A stretch of 64,000 nt of DNA from CAIQJJ01 sp964606085 (GTDB lineage Bacteria; Chloroflexota; Anaerolineae; Anaerolineales; UBA4823). This document shows positions 8,488 to 15,531 of this stretch, piece by piece; position 1 is the stretch's first letter, and every line of letters begins with the position of its first letter. Where the stretch lies: the NCBI GenBank assembly GCA_964606085.1, contig CAZSFD010000004.1:49784-113783 (forward strand). Direction: 5' to 3'. The notes beneath the pieces are model-generated. The model did no database searches, had not been told where the DNA came from, and worked only from the letters and a program-made list of their open reading frames with translations. The translations under genes were made by a program, and so were the position numbers.

Positions 8488-10302
8488 ATGACTACCCCCC
8501 GCCCCGAATACCCCCGCCCGCAATTCAGCCGCGCCGAATGGCTCAACCTGAACGGCACATGGCAATTCGAGTTCGACCCTGGCGACAGCGGCCTCGAACG
8601 CGGCCTGCTGACCCGCCCGCTCGCCCAAAGCATCACCGTCCCCTTCTGCCCCGAATCAGCGCTCTCCGGCATCGGCGACACTGATTTTCACCGCGCCGTG
8701 TGGTATCGCCGCGAAGTAGAAATCCCCGCGGCGTGGGCCGGGCGGCGCATCTTGCTGCACTTCCAGGCGGTGGATTACGACGCCACCGTGTGGGCCGGTG
8801 GCGAGGAACAAGTTCCTCAGGAAGTGGCCCGCCATCGCGGCGGCTTCACCCCCTTCACCGCCGATCTGACCGGCATCGCCGCCCCCGGCCAGGTGGTCAC
8901 GCTCGTGGTACGCGCCCGCGATTATGCCGACCGCCCCCTGCCCTCTGGCAAGCAGGCCCGCAAATATGGCAACGACGGCTGCATGTACACCCGCACCACC
9001 GGCATCTGGCAAACCGTGTGGCTCGAACCACTGGCCGATGTCCACCTCCTGCGCCCGCGCATCACGCCCGATGTGACCAATGCCCGTTTCCGCCTGGAAC
9101 TGCCGCTCAGCGCCGCCCAACGTCCGCAGTTCAAGGTGCGCGCCAGCCTGTTCGACCAGGGCGACCTGCTGACCCAGGTAGAAATCCCCGCCGACTACGA
9201 TTTCGCCCCCCAACTCGACCTCGTCATCCCCGCCGACCGCGTCAAGCTCTGGCAGCCCGGCGCACCGCACCTGTACGACATCACCCTCGAACTGATCGCC
9301 CCTGATGGCAGCCTCACCGACCGCCTGCAAAGCTACGCCGGACTGCGCAGCGTCTCGCGGCAAGGGCGGCGCATCCTGCTCAACGGGCAGCCCGTTTTCC
9401 AGCGCCTCGTCCTCGACCAGGGCTACTACCCCGATGGCATCCTGACCGCCCCCAACGACCAGGCGCTCGTGCGCGACATCGAGCTTTCGCTGGCGTCTGG
9501 CTTCAATGGCGCACGCCTGCACCAAAAGGTCTTCGAGGAGCGCTTCCTCTATCACGCCGACCGCCTGGGCTACCTGGTTTGGGGCGAGTTTCCCGATTGG
9601 GGCTGCGGCGGCTTCGGGGGCAACGACGATCACCAGCAGCCCACCGCCGCCTATGTCACCCAATGGCTCGAAGCCATCCAGCGCGACTACTCGCACCCGG
9701 CCATCATCGGCTGGTGTCCGCTCAACGAGACCTGGCAGGCCCTCACCGACCGCATCAGCACGCTGGCCGATGTCACCCGTGGCATGTTCCTGGCCGCCAA
9801 AGCGCTCGACGCCACCCGCCCCGTGCTGGATGCCTCCGGCTATTCCCACCTTGTCCCCGAAAGCGACGTCTACGACAGCCACGATTACGAACAAGCCGTA
9901 GAAGCCTTCCGTGCCAAACACGGCCCCTCGCCCAATTGGCAGCCCTTCATCAACCGCGGCTGGCGCGACAACGTGGAAACGAACATTCCCTACGGCGGCC
10001 AGCCCTACTTCGTCAGCGAGTTCGGCGGCATCTGGTGGAACCCCAACGCCAAACCCGGCGAGGATAGCTGGGGCTACGGCAACCGTCCGCAATCGCTGGA
10101 TGAGTTCTATGCCCGCTTCGAGGGGCTGTGCAACACCCTCTTGGATAATCCGATGATGTTTGGCTACTGCTACACGCAACTCACCGACGTGTACCAGGAG
10201 CAAAACGGCATCTACACCTTCGACCGCCAGCCCAAGTTCGACCTGGCAAAGATCAAACAGGCACAAACCCGCACCGCCGCCTACGAAAGCCAAATTTCCT
10301 GA
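8488..10302 (+). CDS. GH2-family glycoside hydrolase, short form
   Basis: This 604-residue enzyme has a GH2 sugar-binding domain (about 15-185), an Ig-like domain (about 190-290) and a TIM barrel (about 295-590). The predicted acid/base is Glu414 in GWCPLNETWQ and the nucleophile is Glu511 in YFVSEFGGIWW. It is shorter than LacZ and closer in layout to beta-glucuronidase or beta-galactosidase-like GH2 enzymes. No signal peptide is visible. It is the last gene of the carbohydrate run and is followed by hairpins and a terminator. The sugar specificity (galactoside, glucuronide or other) is not resolved. Confidence 0.88.
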   Translation: MTTPRPEYPRPQFSRAEWLNLNGTWQFEFDPGDSGLERGLLTRPLAQSITVPFCPESALSGIGDTDFHRAVWYRREVEIPAAWAGRRILLHFQAVDYDATVWAGGEEQVPQEVARHRGGFTPFTADLTGIAAPGQVVTLVVRARDYADRPLPSGKQARKYGNDGCMYTRTTGIWQTVWLEPLADVHLLRPRITPDVTNARFRLELPLSAAQRPQFKVRASLFDQGDLLTQVEIPADYDFAPQLDLVIPADRVKLWQPGAPHLYDITLELIAPDGSLTDRLQSYAGLRSVSRQGRRILLNGQPVFQRLVLDQGYYPDGILTAPNDQALVRDIELSLASGFNGARLHQKVFEERFLYHADRLGYLVWGEFPDWGCGGFGGNDDHQQPTAAYVTQWLEAIQRDYSHPAIIGWCPLNETWQALTDRISTLADVTRGMFLAAKALDATRPVLDASGYSHLVPESDVYDSHDYEQAVEAFRAKHGPSPNWQPFINRGWRDNVETNIPYGGQPYFVSEFGGIWWNPNAKPGEDSWGYGNRPQSLDEFYARFEGLCNTLLDNPMMFGYCYTQLTDVYQEQNGIYTFDRQPKFDLAKIKQAQTRTAAYESQIS

Positions 10303-10333
10303 TTCTGCCGGAATATGCACTGCGGGGAAGGCC

Positions 10334-10354
10334 AAAAAGCCCCGTTTGCGGGGC
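10334..10354 (-). terminator. GC hairpin with T-run on the minus strand
   Basis: A 6-bp stem (GCCCCG/CGGGGC, loop TTTG) follows an A5 tract. Read on the minus strand it becomes a stem followed by TTTTT. No minus-strand gene ends here, so its role is uncertain. Confidence 0.35.
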
Positions 10355-10362
10355 GCTGCTCA

Positions 10363-10390
10363 GCCGCCCGGTGATTGATCACCGGGCGGC
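10363..10390. repeat. Perfect 12-bp inverted repeat
   Basis: Arms 10363-10374 and 10379-10390 pair perfectly (GCCGCCCGGTGA and its complement) around a 4-nt loop. No T-run follows. It resembles the REP-like palindromes found after several other genes in this window. Confidence 0.6.
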
Positions 10391-10425
10391 CATTCCCGCC
10401 AGAGCGATTGGCCCAAGTTGATCCC

Positions 10426-10455
10426 AAAGGCCTCCTTTCACCAGGGAGGTCTTTT
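10426..10455 (+). terminator. Rho-independent terminator after the glycosidase run
   Basis: A 10-bp stem (AAAGGCCTCC paired with GGAGGTCTTT, one G-T pair) with a 9-nt loop runs into a TTTT tract. It would end the transcript that includes the GH2 gene stopping at 10302. Confidence 0.7.
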
Positions 10456-10546
10456 GATTTCTCCCCAATTTCTTCTCCCATGCGAATAAAATCAAACCGC
10501 CCCACGTTATAAGAGTGAAAGCCGCCAACAATTCTAAGGATTTCCC

Positions 10547-11125
10547 GTGATACTTGCTCAACCTGCGGAAACCGAAAGCAGCCTGCTCCAGCAAGCGCAA
10601 CAAGGCAACCGCAACGCCTTTGGAGAACTGGTCTGCCGCCATTACGATGGCGTAGTGCGCGTCGTCTACCGCATGTGCAGTGACGTACAGCTCGCCGAAG
10701 ACGCCGCCCAGGAAGCCTTCATGCGCGCCTGGATGAAACTGCCCTCCTATCAGCCGCGTTCACCCTTCCGCAACTGGCTCTACCGCATTGCCATCAATGC
10801 CGCATGCGATGTTTTACGCCAAAAGCCCACCGAGGACATCGAAAACGAGGAAACCGCCATGCTCACCGATCCCATCCCCGGCCCCGAAGCGGCCTTGCTC
10901 GCAAAAGAACAGGCCGAGTTTGTGCAAAAAGCTGTCAAAGCCCTACCCGAAGCGGCCCGCGCCGTGCTGGTGCTGCGGGAATATGGCGAACTCTCCTACC
11001 AGGAAATTGCCAGCGTACTCGAAATCCCCATCGGCACGGTCATGTCGCGCTTGAATTATGCCCGCAATCATCTGCGCGAGACCATCCAACCATATCGGTA
11101 TGAACTGGAGCGTGAATATGCCTGA
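10547..11125 (+). CDS. ECF-type RNA polymerase sigma factor
   Basis: This 192-residue sigma-70 family protein starts at GTG behind AAGGA. Region 2 spans about 15-85 (AFGELVCRHYDGVVRVVYRM, then EDAAQEAFMRAW) and region 4 spans about 125-180 (LPEAARAVLVLREYGELSYQEIA, GTVMSRLNYAR). It overlaps by 8 bp a gene for a zinc-finger anti-sigma factor, the normal arrangement for ECF control. The target promoter motif cannot be deduced here. Confidence 0.93.
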   Translation: MILAQPAETESSLLQQAQQGNRNAFGELVCRHYDGVVRVVYRMCSDVQLAEDAAQEAFMRAWMKLPSYQPRSPFRNWLYRIAINAACDVLRQKPTEDIENEETAMLTDPIPGPEAALLAKEQAEFVQKAVKALPEAARAVLVLREYGELSYQEIASVLEIPIGTVMSRLNYARNHLRETIQPYRYELEREYA

Positions 11126-11729
11126 CCTGATGCGCGCCAAATTGGGCGCTTACCTGGATGGCGAGCTGGCTGGCCGCAGCCTGCTCGAAATGCAAACACA
11201 CCTGCAAACCTGCCCCGGCTGCCAGGCGGAACTGGCCGAATTGCAGCAGCTTTCGCAACTGCTCCACACCGCCCCACTGCCCGAATTTACCCCCGCCGGG
11301 CGCTTTGTAGCCAACCTGCTGCTGCAACTGCCCCGCCGCCCTGCCGCCCCGCAAGCCGCCTCGCCCACGCCCTGGTTTGGCTGGCTGATCCCGCTTGGCC
11401 TGCTCGCCGCCTGGGTTTTCATCGAAGTGACCGTGCGCCTGGCGGCGCTGCTGACGTGGGCCGGGCAATCGGGTTGGTTGGGCCAATCAGCGGCCTGGCT
11501 CAACCCCGGCCAACGCGTCACGCTATGGTTTAGCGCAACCCGGCTACTCCTGGGCGATTCGCTCAACCTGGCCTGGCTGAACGAAGCTGGTTTGTTCCTG
11601 CAAAACCTGGCCGGGCCGTTCTTCTGGCAGGCCACCGTAGCCGTGTTGTATGTGGCCTGGCTGGCCTATTGGTGGGCCAGCCAACGCAACGCCAATGGCT
11701 CAGACCTCGTAGAGCCTGTGAAGTCATAA
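11118..11729 (+). CDS. Zinc-finger anti-sigma factor, membrane-bound
   Basis: This 203-residue protein has a short cytoplasmic ZAS-type domain with HLQTCPGC (the H-x3-C-x2-C zinc site) near residues 30-40, then hydrophobic segments near 85-115 and 165-190. It most likely binds and inhibits the sigma factor encoded just upstream and releases it on a membrane signal. The start ATG 11118 was chosen because GGAG lies 7 bp upstream and the leucine-rich N-terminus (DLMRAKLGAYLDGEL) matches the family. Confidence 0.88.
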   Translation: MPDLMRAKLGAYLDGELAGRSLLEMQTHLQTCPGCQAELAELQQLSQLLHTAPLPEFTPAGRFVANLLLQLPRRPAAPQAASPTPWFGWLIPLGLLAAWVFIEVTVRLAALLTWAGQSGWLGQSAAWLNPGQRVTLWFSATRLLLGDSLNLAWLNEAGLFLQNLAGPFFWQATVAVLYVAWLAYWWASQRNANGSDLVEPVKS

Positions 11730-11757
11730 AAGTTTTTATAAAGAAAGGAAGCGTTCT

Positions 11758-12867
11758 ATGATTAACATCGGAAAAATTCTCAAGCGTTCATGGCATATTT
11801 TGTGGAATTACCGTGTGCTGTGGGCCTTCGGCCTTTTGTTGGCCATCACCACCGGCGGTGGCGGCGGCGGCAACGGTGGAGGCAGTAATTCCAGCTATTC
11901 CCCCGGCAACGACGATTTCCCCCGCACCCCCTCCTACCAGGATGCCCCCGAATGGGTGCGCGCAATGGGTGAATGGTTTGAGCAGATCGAACCCGTTTTC
12001 ACCAGCCCCGGGCAGCACGTCACCACCTGGGTGCTGATCGGCGTCGCCATTGTCCTGTTCATCCTGATCGTCAGCCTGATCGTGGCCCTGATCCGCTACC
12101 CATCAGAAACTGCCGTCATGCGCATGGTAGATGACTACGAGCAAACCGGGAACAAGGTCGGTTTTCGCCAGGGCTGGAAGTTAGGCTGGTCGCGGCGAGC
12201 TTTCCACCTGTGGGTGATTGACCTGATCCTCGGCCTGCCTGGCTTTGCCTTCCTGCTGGTCATGCTGATTGTCGGTCTGATGATTTACTTCAGCGTAACC
12301 AGCGGCGCACAGGCGCTCAGTGTGATCGGCACCGTGGCGGCGATTGGCATCTTCTTCATGGCGCTGTTCATCTTCATCATTTTCATGGTTTTCCTGGGCC
12401 TGCTGCGCAACTTCTTCGCCCGCGCCGCCGCCCTGGAAGAGACCGGCGTGATCGAATCGTTCCGCAGCGGCTGGGCCACGTTCAAAAGCAACTGGAAGAG
12501 CGCCGGGTTGATGTGGCTGGTGATGATCGGCATCAGCATCGCCTTCGGCATCCTGGCGGTGATCGCCTTCTTCCTGCTCATCCCCGCTTACCTGATCCTG
12601 TTGCTGCCTGCCGGGGCCGTCGCCTTCTTGCCGGGTTTGTTGGCCTTCGCCATCACCAGCCTCTTCGCCAGTTTCCCCCTGGCCCTGCTCATCGGCCTGT
12701 TGGTAGCGCTGCCGTTCTTCTTCATGGTGCTGTTCTCGCCGTTGCTCTTGATCAGCGGCTGGTTCAAAATCTATGAATCGAGTGTGTGGACGCTGACCTA
12801 TCGCGAGATCAAAGCGCTGGCATCGGTCAACCTGCCTTTGGTAGCCAGCGAAAACGCTCAACTGTAA
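11758..12867 (+). CDS. Polytopic membrane protein of unknown function, linked to the ECF sigma locus
   Basis: This 369-residue protein has about six to eight hydrophobic segments. After the first (residues 17-31) comes a Gly/Ser-rich loop and a short exposed region (about 45-90). The N-terminal SWHILWNYRVLWAFGLLLAI and the repeated GW..GW motif resemble membrane proteins annotated as DUF975/glycerophosphoryl-diester-like membrane domains. A good SD (AAAGGAAG) precedes the ATG. It follows the sigma/anti-sigma pair by 28 bp and ends at a strong terminator, so it is a candidate target or partner of that sigma factor. Confidence 0.7.
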   Translation: MINIGKILKRSWHILWNYRVLWAFGLLLAITTGGGGGGNGGGSNSSYSPGNDDFPRTPSYQDAPEWVRAMGEWFEQIEPVFTSPGQHVTTWVLIGVAIVLFILIVSLIVALIRYPSETAVMRMVDDYEQTGNKVGFRQGWKLGWSRRAFHLWVIDLILGLPGFAFLLVMLIVGLMIYFSVTSGAQALSVIGTVAAIGIFFMALFIFIIFMVFLGLLRNFFARAAALEETGVIESFRSGWATFKSNWKSAGLMWLVMIGISIAFGILAVIAFFLLIPAYLILLLPAGAVAFLPGLLAFAITSLFASFPLALLIGLLVALPFFFMVLFSPLLLISGWFKIYESSVWTLTYREIKALASVNLPLVASENAQL

Positions 12868-12893
12868 ATTCATTCATAAAAGAAAGACCTTAA

Positions 12894-12940
12894 AGCAGAT
12901 GACCCCACCGAGCAGTCGGTGGGGTCATCTGCTTCTGTTT
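12894..12940. terminator. Strong terminator hairpin
   Basis: An 18-bp perfect stem (12894-12911 with 12916-12933) encloses a GCAG loop. It lies between a plus-strand membrane protein gene and the minus-strand tRNA-Cys gene and could serve both directions, although the T-run is short (TTCTGTTT). Confidence 0.75.
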
Positions 12941-12966
12941 GGGGTTATACAGGGTTTTCACAGGTG

Positions 12967-13037
12967 AGGCGTCGACGGGATTTGAACCCGTGATCAGGGT
13001 TTTGCAGACCCTTGCCTTGCCACTTGGCCACGACGCC
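12967..13037 (-). tRNA. tRNA-Cys (GCA)
   Basis: A complete cloverleaf can be drawn on the minus strand: acceptor GGCGTCG/CGACGCC, anticodon loop CTGCAAA with anticodon GCA, T-loop TTCAAAT and discriminator U, which is usual for tRNA-Cys. CCA is not encoded. Confidence 0.96.
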
Positions 13038-13047
13038 GTATAAAGCA

Positions 13048-13117
13048 ATTGCTGATTGCAGATTTCTGAATGCTGACTGGCTCAACAATCAGCAATCAGC
13101 ATTCTACAATCAGCAAT
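13048..13117. repeat. Imperfect inverted repeat with AATCAGC words between tRNA genes
   Basis: ATTGCTGATTG (13048-13058) pairs with CAATCAGCAAT (13107-13117), and GAATGCTG (13068-13075) pairs with CAGCATTC (13097-13104). Inside, AATCAGC is repeated in tandem. It fills the gap between tRNA-Cys and tRNA-Gly. Confidence 0.7.
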
Positions 13118-13123
13118 CCCTTG

Positions 13124-13196
13124 AGCGGGCAACGGGACTCGAACCCGTGACCTACTCCTTGGCAAGGAGTCGTTCTACCAACTGAACCATGCCCGC
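13124..13196 (-). tRNA. tRNA-Gly (GCC)
   Basis: The minus strand gives acceptor GCGGGCA/TGCCCGC, anticodon stem-loop ACTCCTTGCCAAGGAGT with anticodon GCC, T-loop TTCGAGT and discriminator U. CCA is not encoded. Confidence 0.96.
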
Positions 13197-13231
13197 AAAT
13201 TTCGCCATTGCAACCCAACTTGGGTCGCCAG

Positions 13232-13304
13232 TGCCGAGAGCCGGGATCGGACCGGCGACACCGCAATTTTCAGTCGCGTGCTCTACCAACTGAGCTATCT
13301 CGGC
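13232..13304 (-). tRNA. tRNA-Phe (GAA) with unusual T-loop
   Basis: The minus strand gives acceptor GCCGAGA/TCTCGGC, D-arm GCTCAGTTGGTAGAGC, anticodon loop CTGAAAA (anticodon GAA) and discriminator A. The T-loop reads TCCGATC, so position 55, nearly always U (pseudouridine), is C at 13250. The rest of the fold is intact, so it is called a functional tRNA with a flagged oddity. Confidence 0.92.
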
Positions 13305-13441
13305 GTAAGGTGCAATGCTTTCTCGAAAAGTTTGTTCCTTGAGCGAAGCGACCGGTATTTTACCCGCATGTGGAATCGTTGTCAAGCCGCACCAGCGCTT
13401 TCAGCAGCGTTTATTGCACACCATTCTCCCAAAAAGCCTGG

Positions 13442-15517
13442 TCAAACCAACGTGTGCATCGGGATGCGCAGGCGAAAAATAGCGCCGCGTTTGCTTTCAT
13501 AGGTCAGCGCGCCGCCCAACTGCCCGCTCAAGCCCTGGACAAGCTGCATCCCTAGTCCGGTGGATCGGGCGATATCGAAATCGTCGGGCAGGCCGATGCC
13601 ATCGTCTTGCACCTGCAAGGTGAGCGCGCCATCCGCGTGCTGCAGGCGAACGATGATGGTGCCGCGTTGCGAAGCCGGGAAGGCGTATTTCAGCGCATTG
13701 GTCACCAATTCGTTGACAATCAGGCCAAAGGGTGACGCTGCGCGCACATTGACGGTGACTTCGTCGAGATGCGCCTGGATTGTGCCGCCATGCACATCGC
13801 CGACGAAGGCGGTCTCTAGCGAATGGACAATTTGTTGGATGTATTGATCCAGGCGCACGGTTTGTGTGTTACCCGAATCGTACAAATGCGTGTACAGGTT
13901 GGCCATGGTCAGGATGCGCCGGTGCAGACTTTCCAGCGCCTCGGTGACAGCCGGGTGGGCCGCGCCGAAGGTTTCCAGGCTGACGATGCTGGCGATCATG
14001 CCCATGCTGTTTTTCACACGATGCTGCAATTCGCGCAGGAGCAGTTGATTTTCAGCCAACGACTCTTGCAAAGCAATTTCGGTGCGGCGGCGTTCGAGGA
14101 TATCCCAGGCAAAATCGGCCAGGCGGGAGATGATGTCGGCATCTGCCTGATTATAATCATACGCTTTGTTGCCCACGCCCAAAATGGCAACGATTTGATC
14201 ACAACGGAAGATTGGCACGACCAACTGACGGATGAGGGCGGCGTGGCCTTCGGGCAGACCCTTGCGATGCGGCAACGAGGCGTAATCGTTGTGGATGACC
14301 GGCTGGCGGGCCTCGATGCAATCTACCCATACGCCCGCTTTGGCAACTTCGTAGGTGTGACCTTTGGCCTCGGCGGTGCAAAATTCTTGCACAGTGCGGG
14401 TTGACCAGGCTTGCAGGGTCAGAGTCTTCTGATCTTCTTGTAGAAAGTGGAAAAAGCCGATCGGGCTGTCCACGAGGACGCAGATTTCATCCATGATGCG
14501 CTGCATCAACGCATCCAACGAGCAAGTCATCGAGAATTCTTGCAGGCGCAGCCGGGCAAGCAGGATTTCTTCCGAGCGCCGCGCCTCGGTGATGTCATCG
14601 GCCAGCCCGGCGTAGCGAATAACCAGCCCGTTGGTGTTATACACCGGGAAGGTGCGTGCCCAAATCCAGCGCATCTGCCCATCCGGACGGATCAGGCGGA
14701 ATTGCTGGTTGAATAGCTGGCCTTTTTCGTGTTGCGCCTTTTGGGCAGCCAAGACCCGTTGCAAGTCTTCAGGGTGGACATTTTCGAGGAAAGCGGAGGG
14801 ATTTGCGTACAGATCACTGCGCTCGCGTCCCCAAATTGCCTCATACGCCGGGCTGATGTAGATGATCTTGCCCGAAACACGCTCACGCAGCCAGAATACC
14901 TGGCGGATGTTTTCGGCCAGTTGGCGAAACTTCTCTTCCGATTGGCGCTGCGCTTCTTCGGCCTGGCGGCGCTGGGTGATATCGCTGACGGTCAGGAGCA
15001 ATTGCGGGGTGTCGGTATGACCGTGCAGCCCCAGGCTCTCCCGCAGCAGCGCGCCTTCCATGCGGGTGTAGATATTGGTGCCAGCCAGGCAGGCTTCGAG
15101 GCTCTTCCCTTCAGGCTTTCTAAAAAACGCCCGGAAACGCGCCAGAAAAACCTGGCGATCGGGCGGGGCGATCAGATCGGCCAATGGCTGGCCTAACACG
15201 AAACCACGCTCGCAGCCACACATCTGTAAAAATGTGTCGTTGGCCTGGCGAATCAGGCCAACATCATCCAGCACCAGGTAGCCGACCGGGGCCTGGTTGA
15301 ACAGGTTGAAGAACTGTCTTTGCGAGCGTTCGAGATCAGTCAGGGCGCGCTGCAACTCGTCATTTTGCAATTCTAGTTCGATCTGGTGAACCTGAAGCTC
15401 ATGCACCAGTTTGCGCATTTCTTCCGGCGTTCGCTCGCTTTCGGCAGCAAGGTTTTGCGTGGCAATGGCTTCGGCGCGTTGGCGCAAAGATTGGTAAGTT
15501 TCATTTTCGATGGGCAT
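13442..15517 (-). CDS. PAS-PAS-GAF sensor histidine kinase (HisKA_2/HWE-like)
   Basis: This 691-residue soluble kinase has an N-terminal coiled coil (about 25-75), two PAS domains (about 70-185 and 195-320), a GAF domain (about 335-475), a HisKA_2 dimerisation domain with phospho-acceptor His499 in ELQHRVKNSMG, and a HATPase domain (N-box PFGLIVNELVTNALKY, G-box GLGMQLVQGL). It should autophosphorylate in response to a small ligand or redox signal. The gene starts 14 bp after the CheB-CheR-PAS gene, so the two are probably one transcript and may share a signal. No response regulator gene is adjacent. Confidence 0.9.
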   Translation of the reverse strand: MPIENETYQSLRQRAEAIATQNLAAESERTPEEMRKLVHELQVHQIELELQNDELQRALTDLERSQRQFFNLFNQAPVGYLVLDDVGLIRQANDTFLQMCGCERGFVLGQPLADLIAPPDRQVFLARFRAFFRKPEGKSLEACLAGTNIYTRMEGALLRESLGLHGHTDTPQLLLTVSDITQRRQAEEAQRQSEEKFRQLAENIRQVFWLRERVSGKIIYISPAYEAIWGRERSDLYANPSAFLENVHPEDLQRVLAAQKAQHEKGQLFNQQFRLIRPDGQMRWIWARTFPVYNTNGLVIRYAGLADDITEARRSEEILLARLRLQEFSMTCSLDALMQRIMDEICVLVDSPIGFFHFLQEDQKTLTLQAWSTRTVQEFCTAEAKGHTYEVAKAGVWVDCIEARQPVIHNDYASLPHRKGLPEGHAALIRQLVVPIFRCDQIVAILGVGNKAYDYNQADADIISRLADFAWDILERRRTEIALQESLAENQLLLRELQHRVKNSMGMIASIVSLETFGAAHPAVTEALESLHRRILTMANLYTHLYDSGNTQTVRLDQYIQQIVHSLETAFVGDVHGGTIQAHLDEVTVNVRAASPFGLIVNELVTNALKYAFPASQRGTIIVRLQHADGALTLQVQDDGIGLPDDFDIARSTGLGMQLVQGLSGQLGGALTYESKRGAIFRLRIPMHTLV

Positions 15518-15531
15518 GGCGAGCCTCCTGA

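Noticed and set aside
13048..13117. CRISPR-like repeats between tRNA genes
   Set aside because: Words are short, overlapping and without regular spacers; no cas genes are present. No CRISPR array was seen in the window.
12967..13304. tRNA cluster as an integration site
   Set aside because: No integrase gene and no duplicated tRNA 3' end were found in the flanks.
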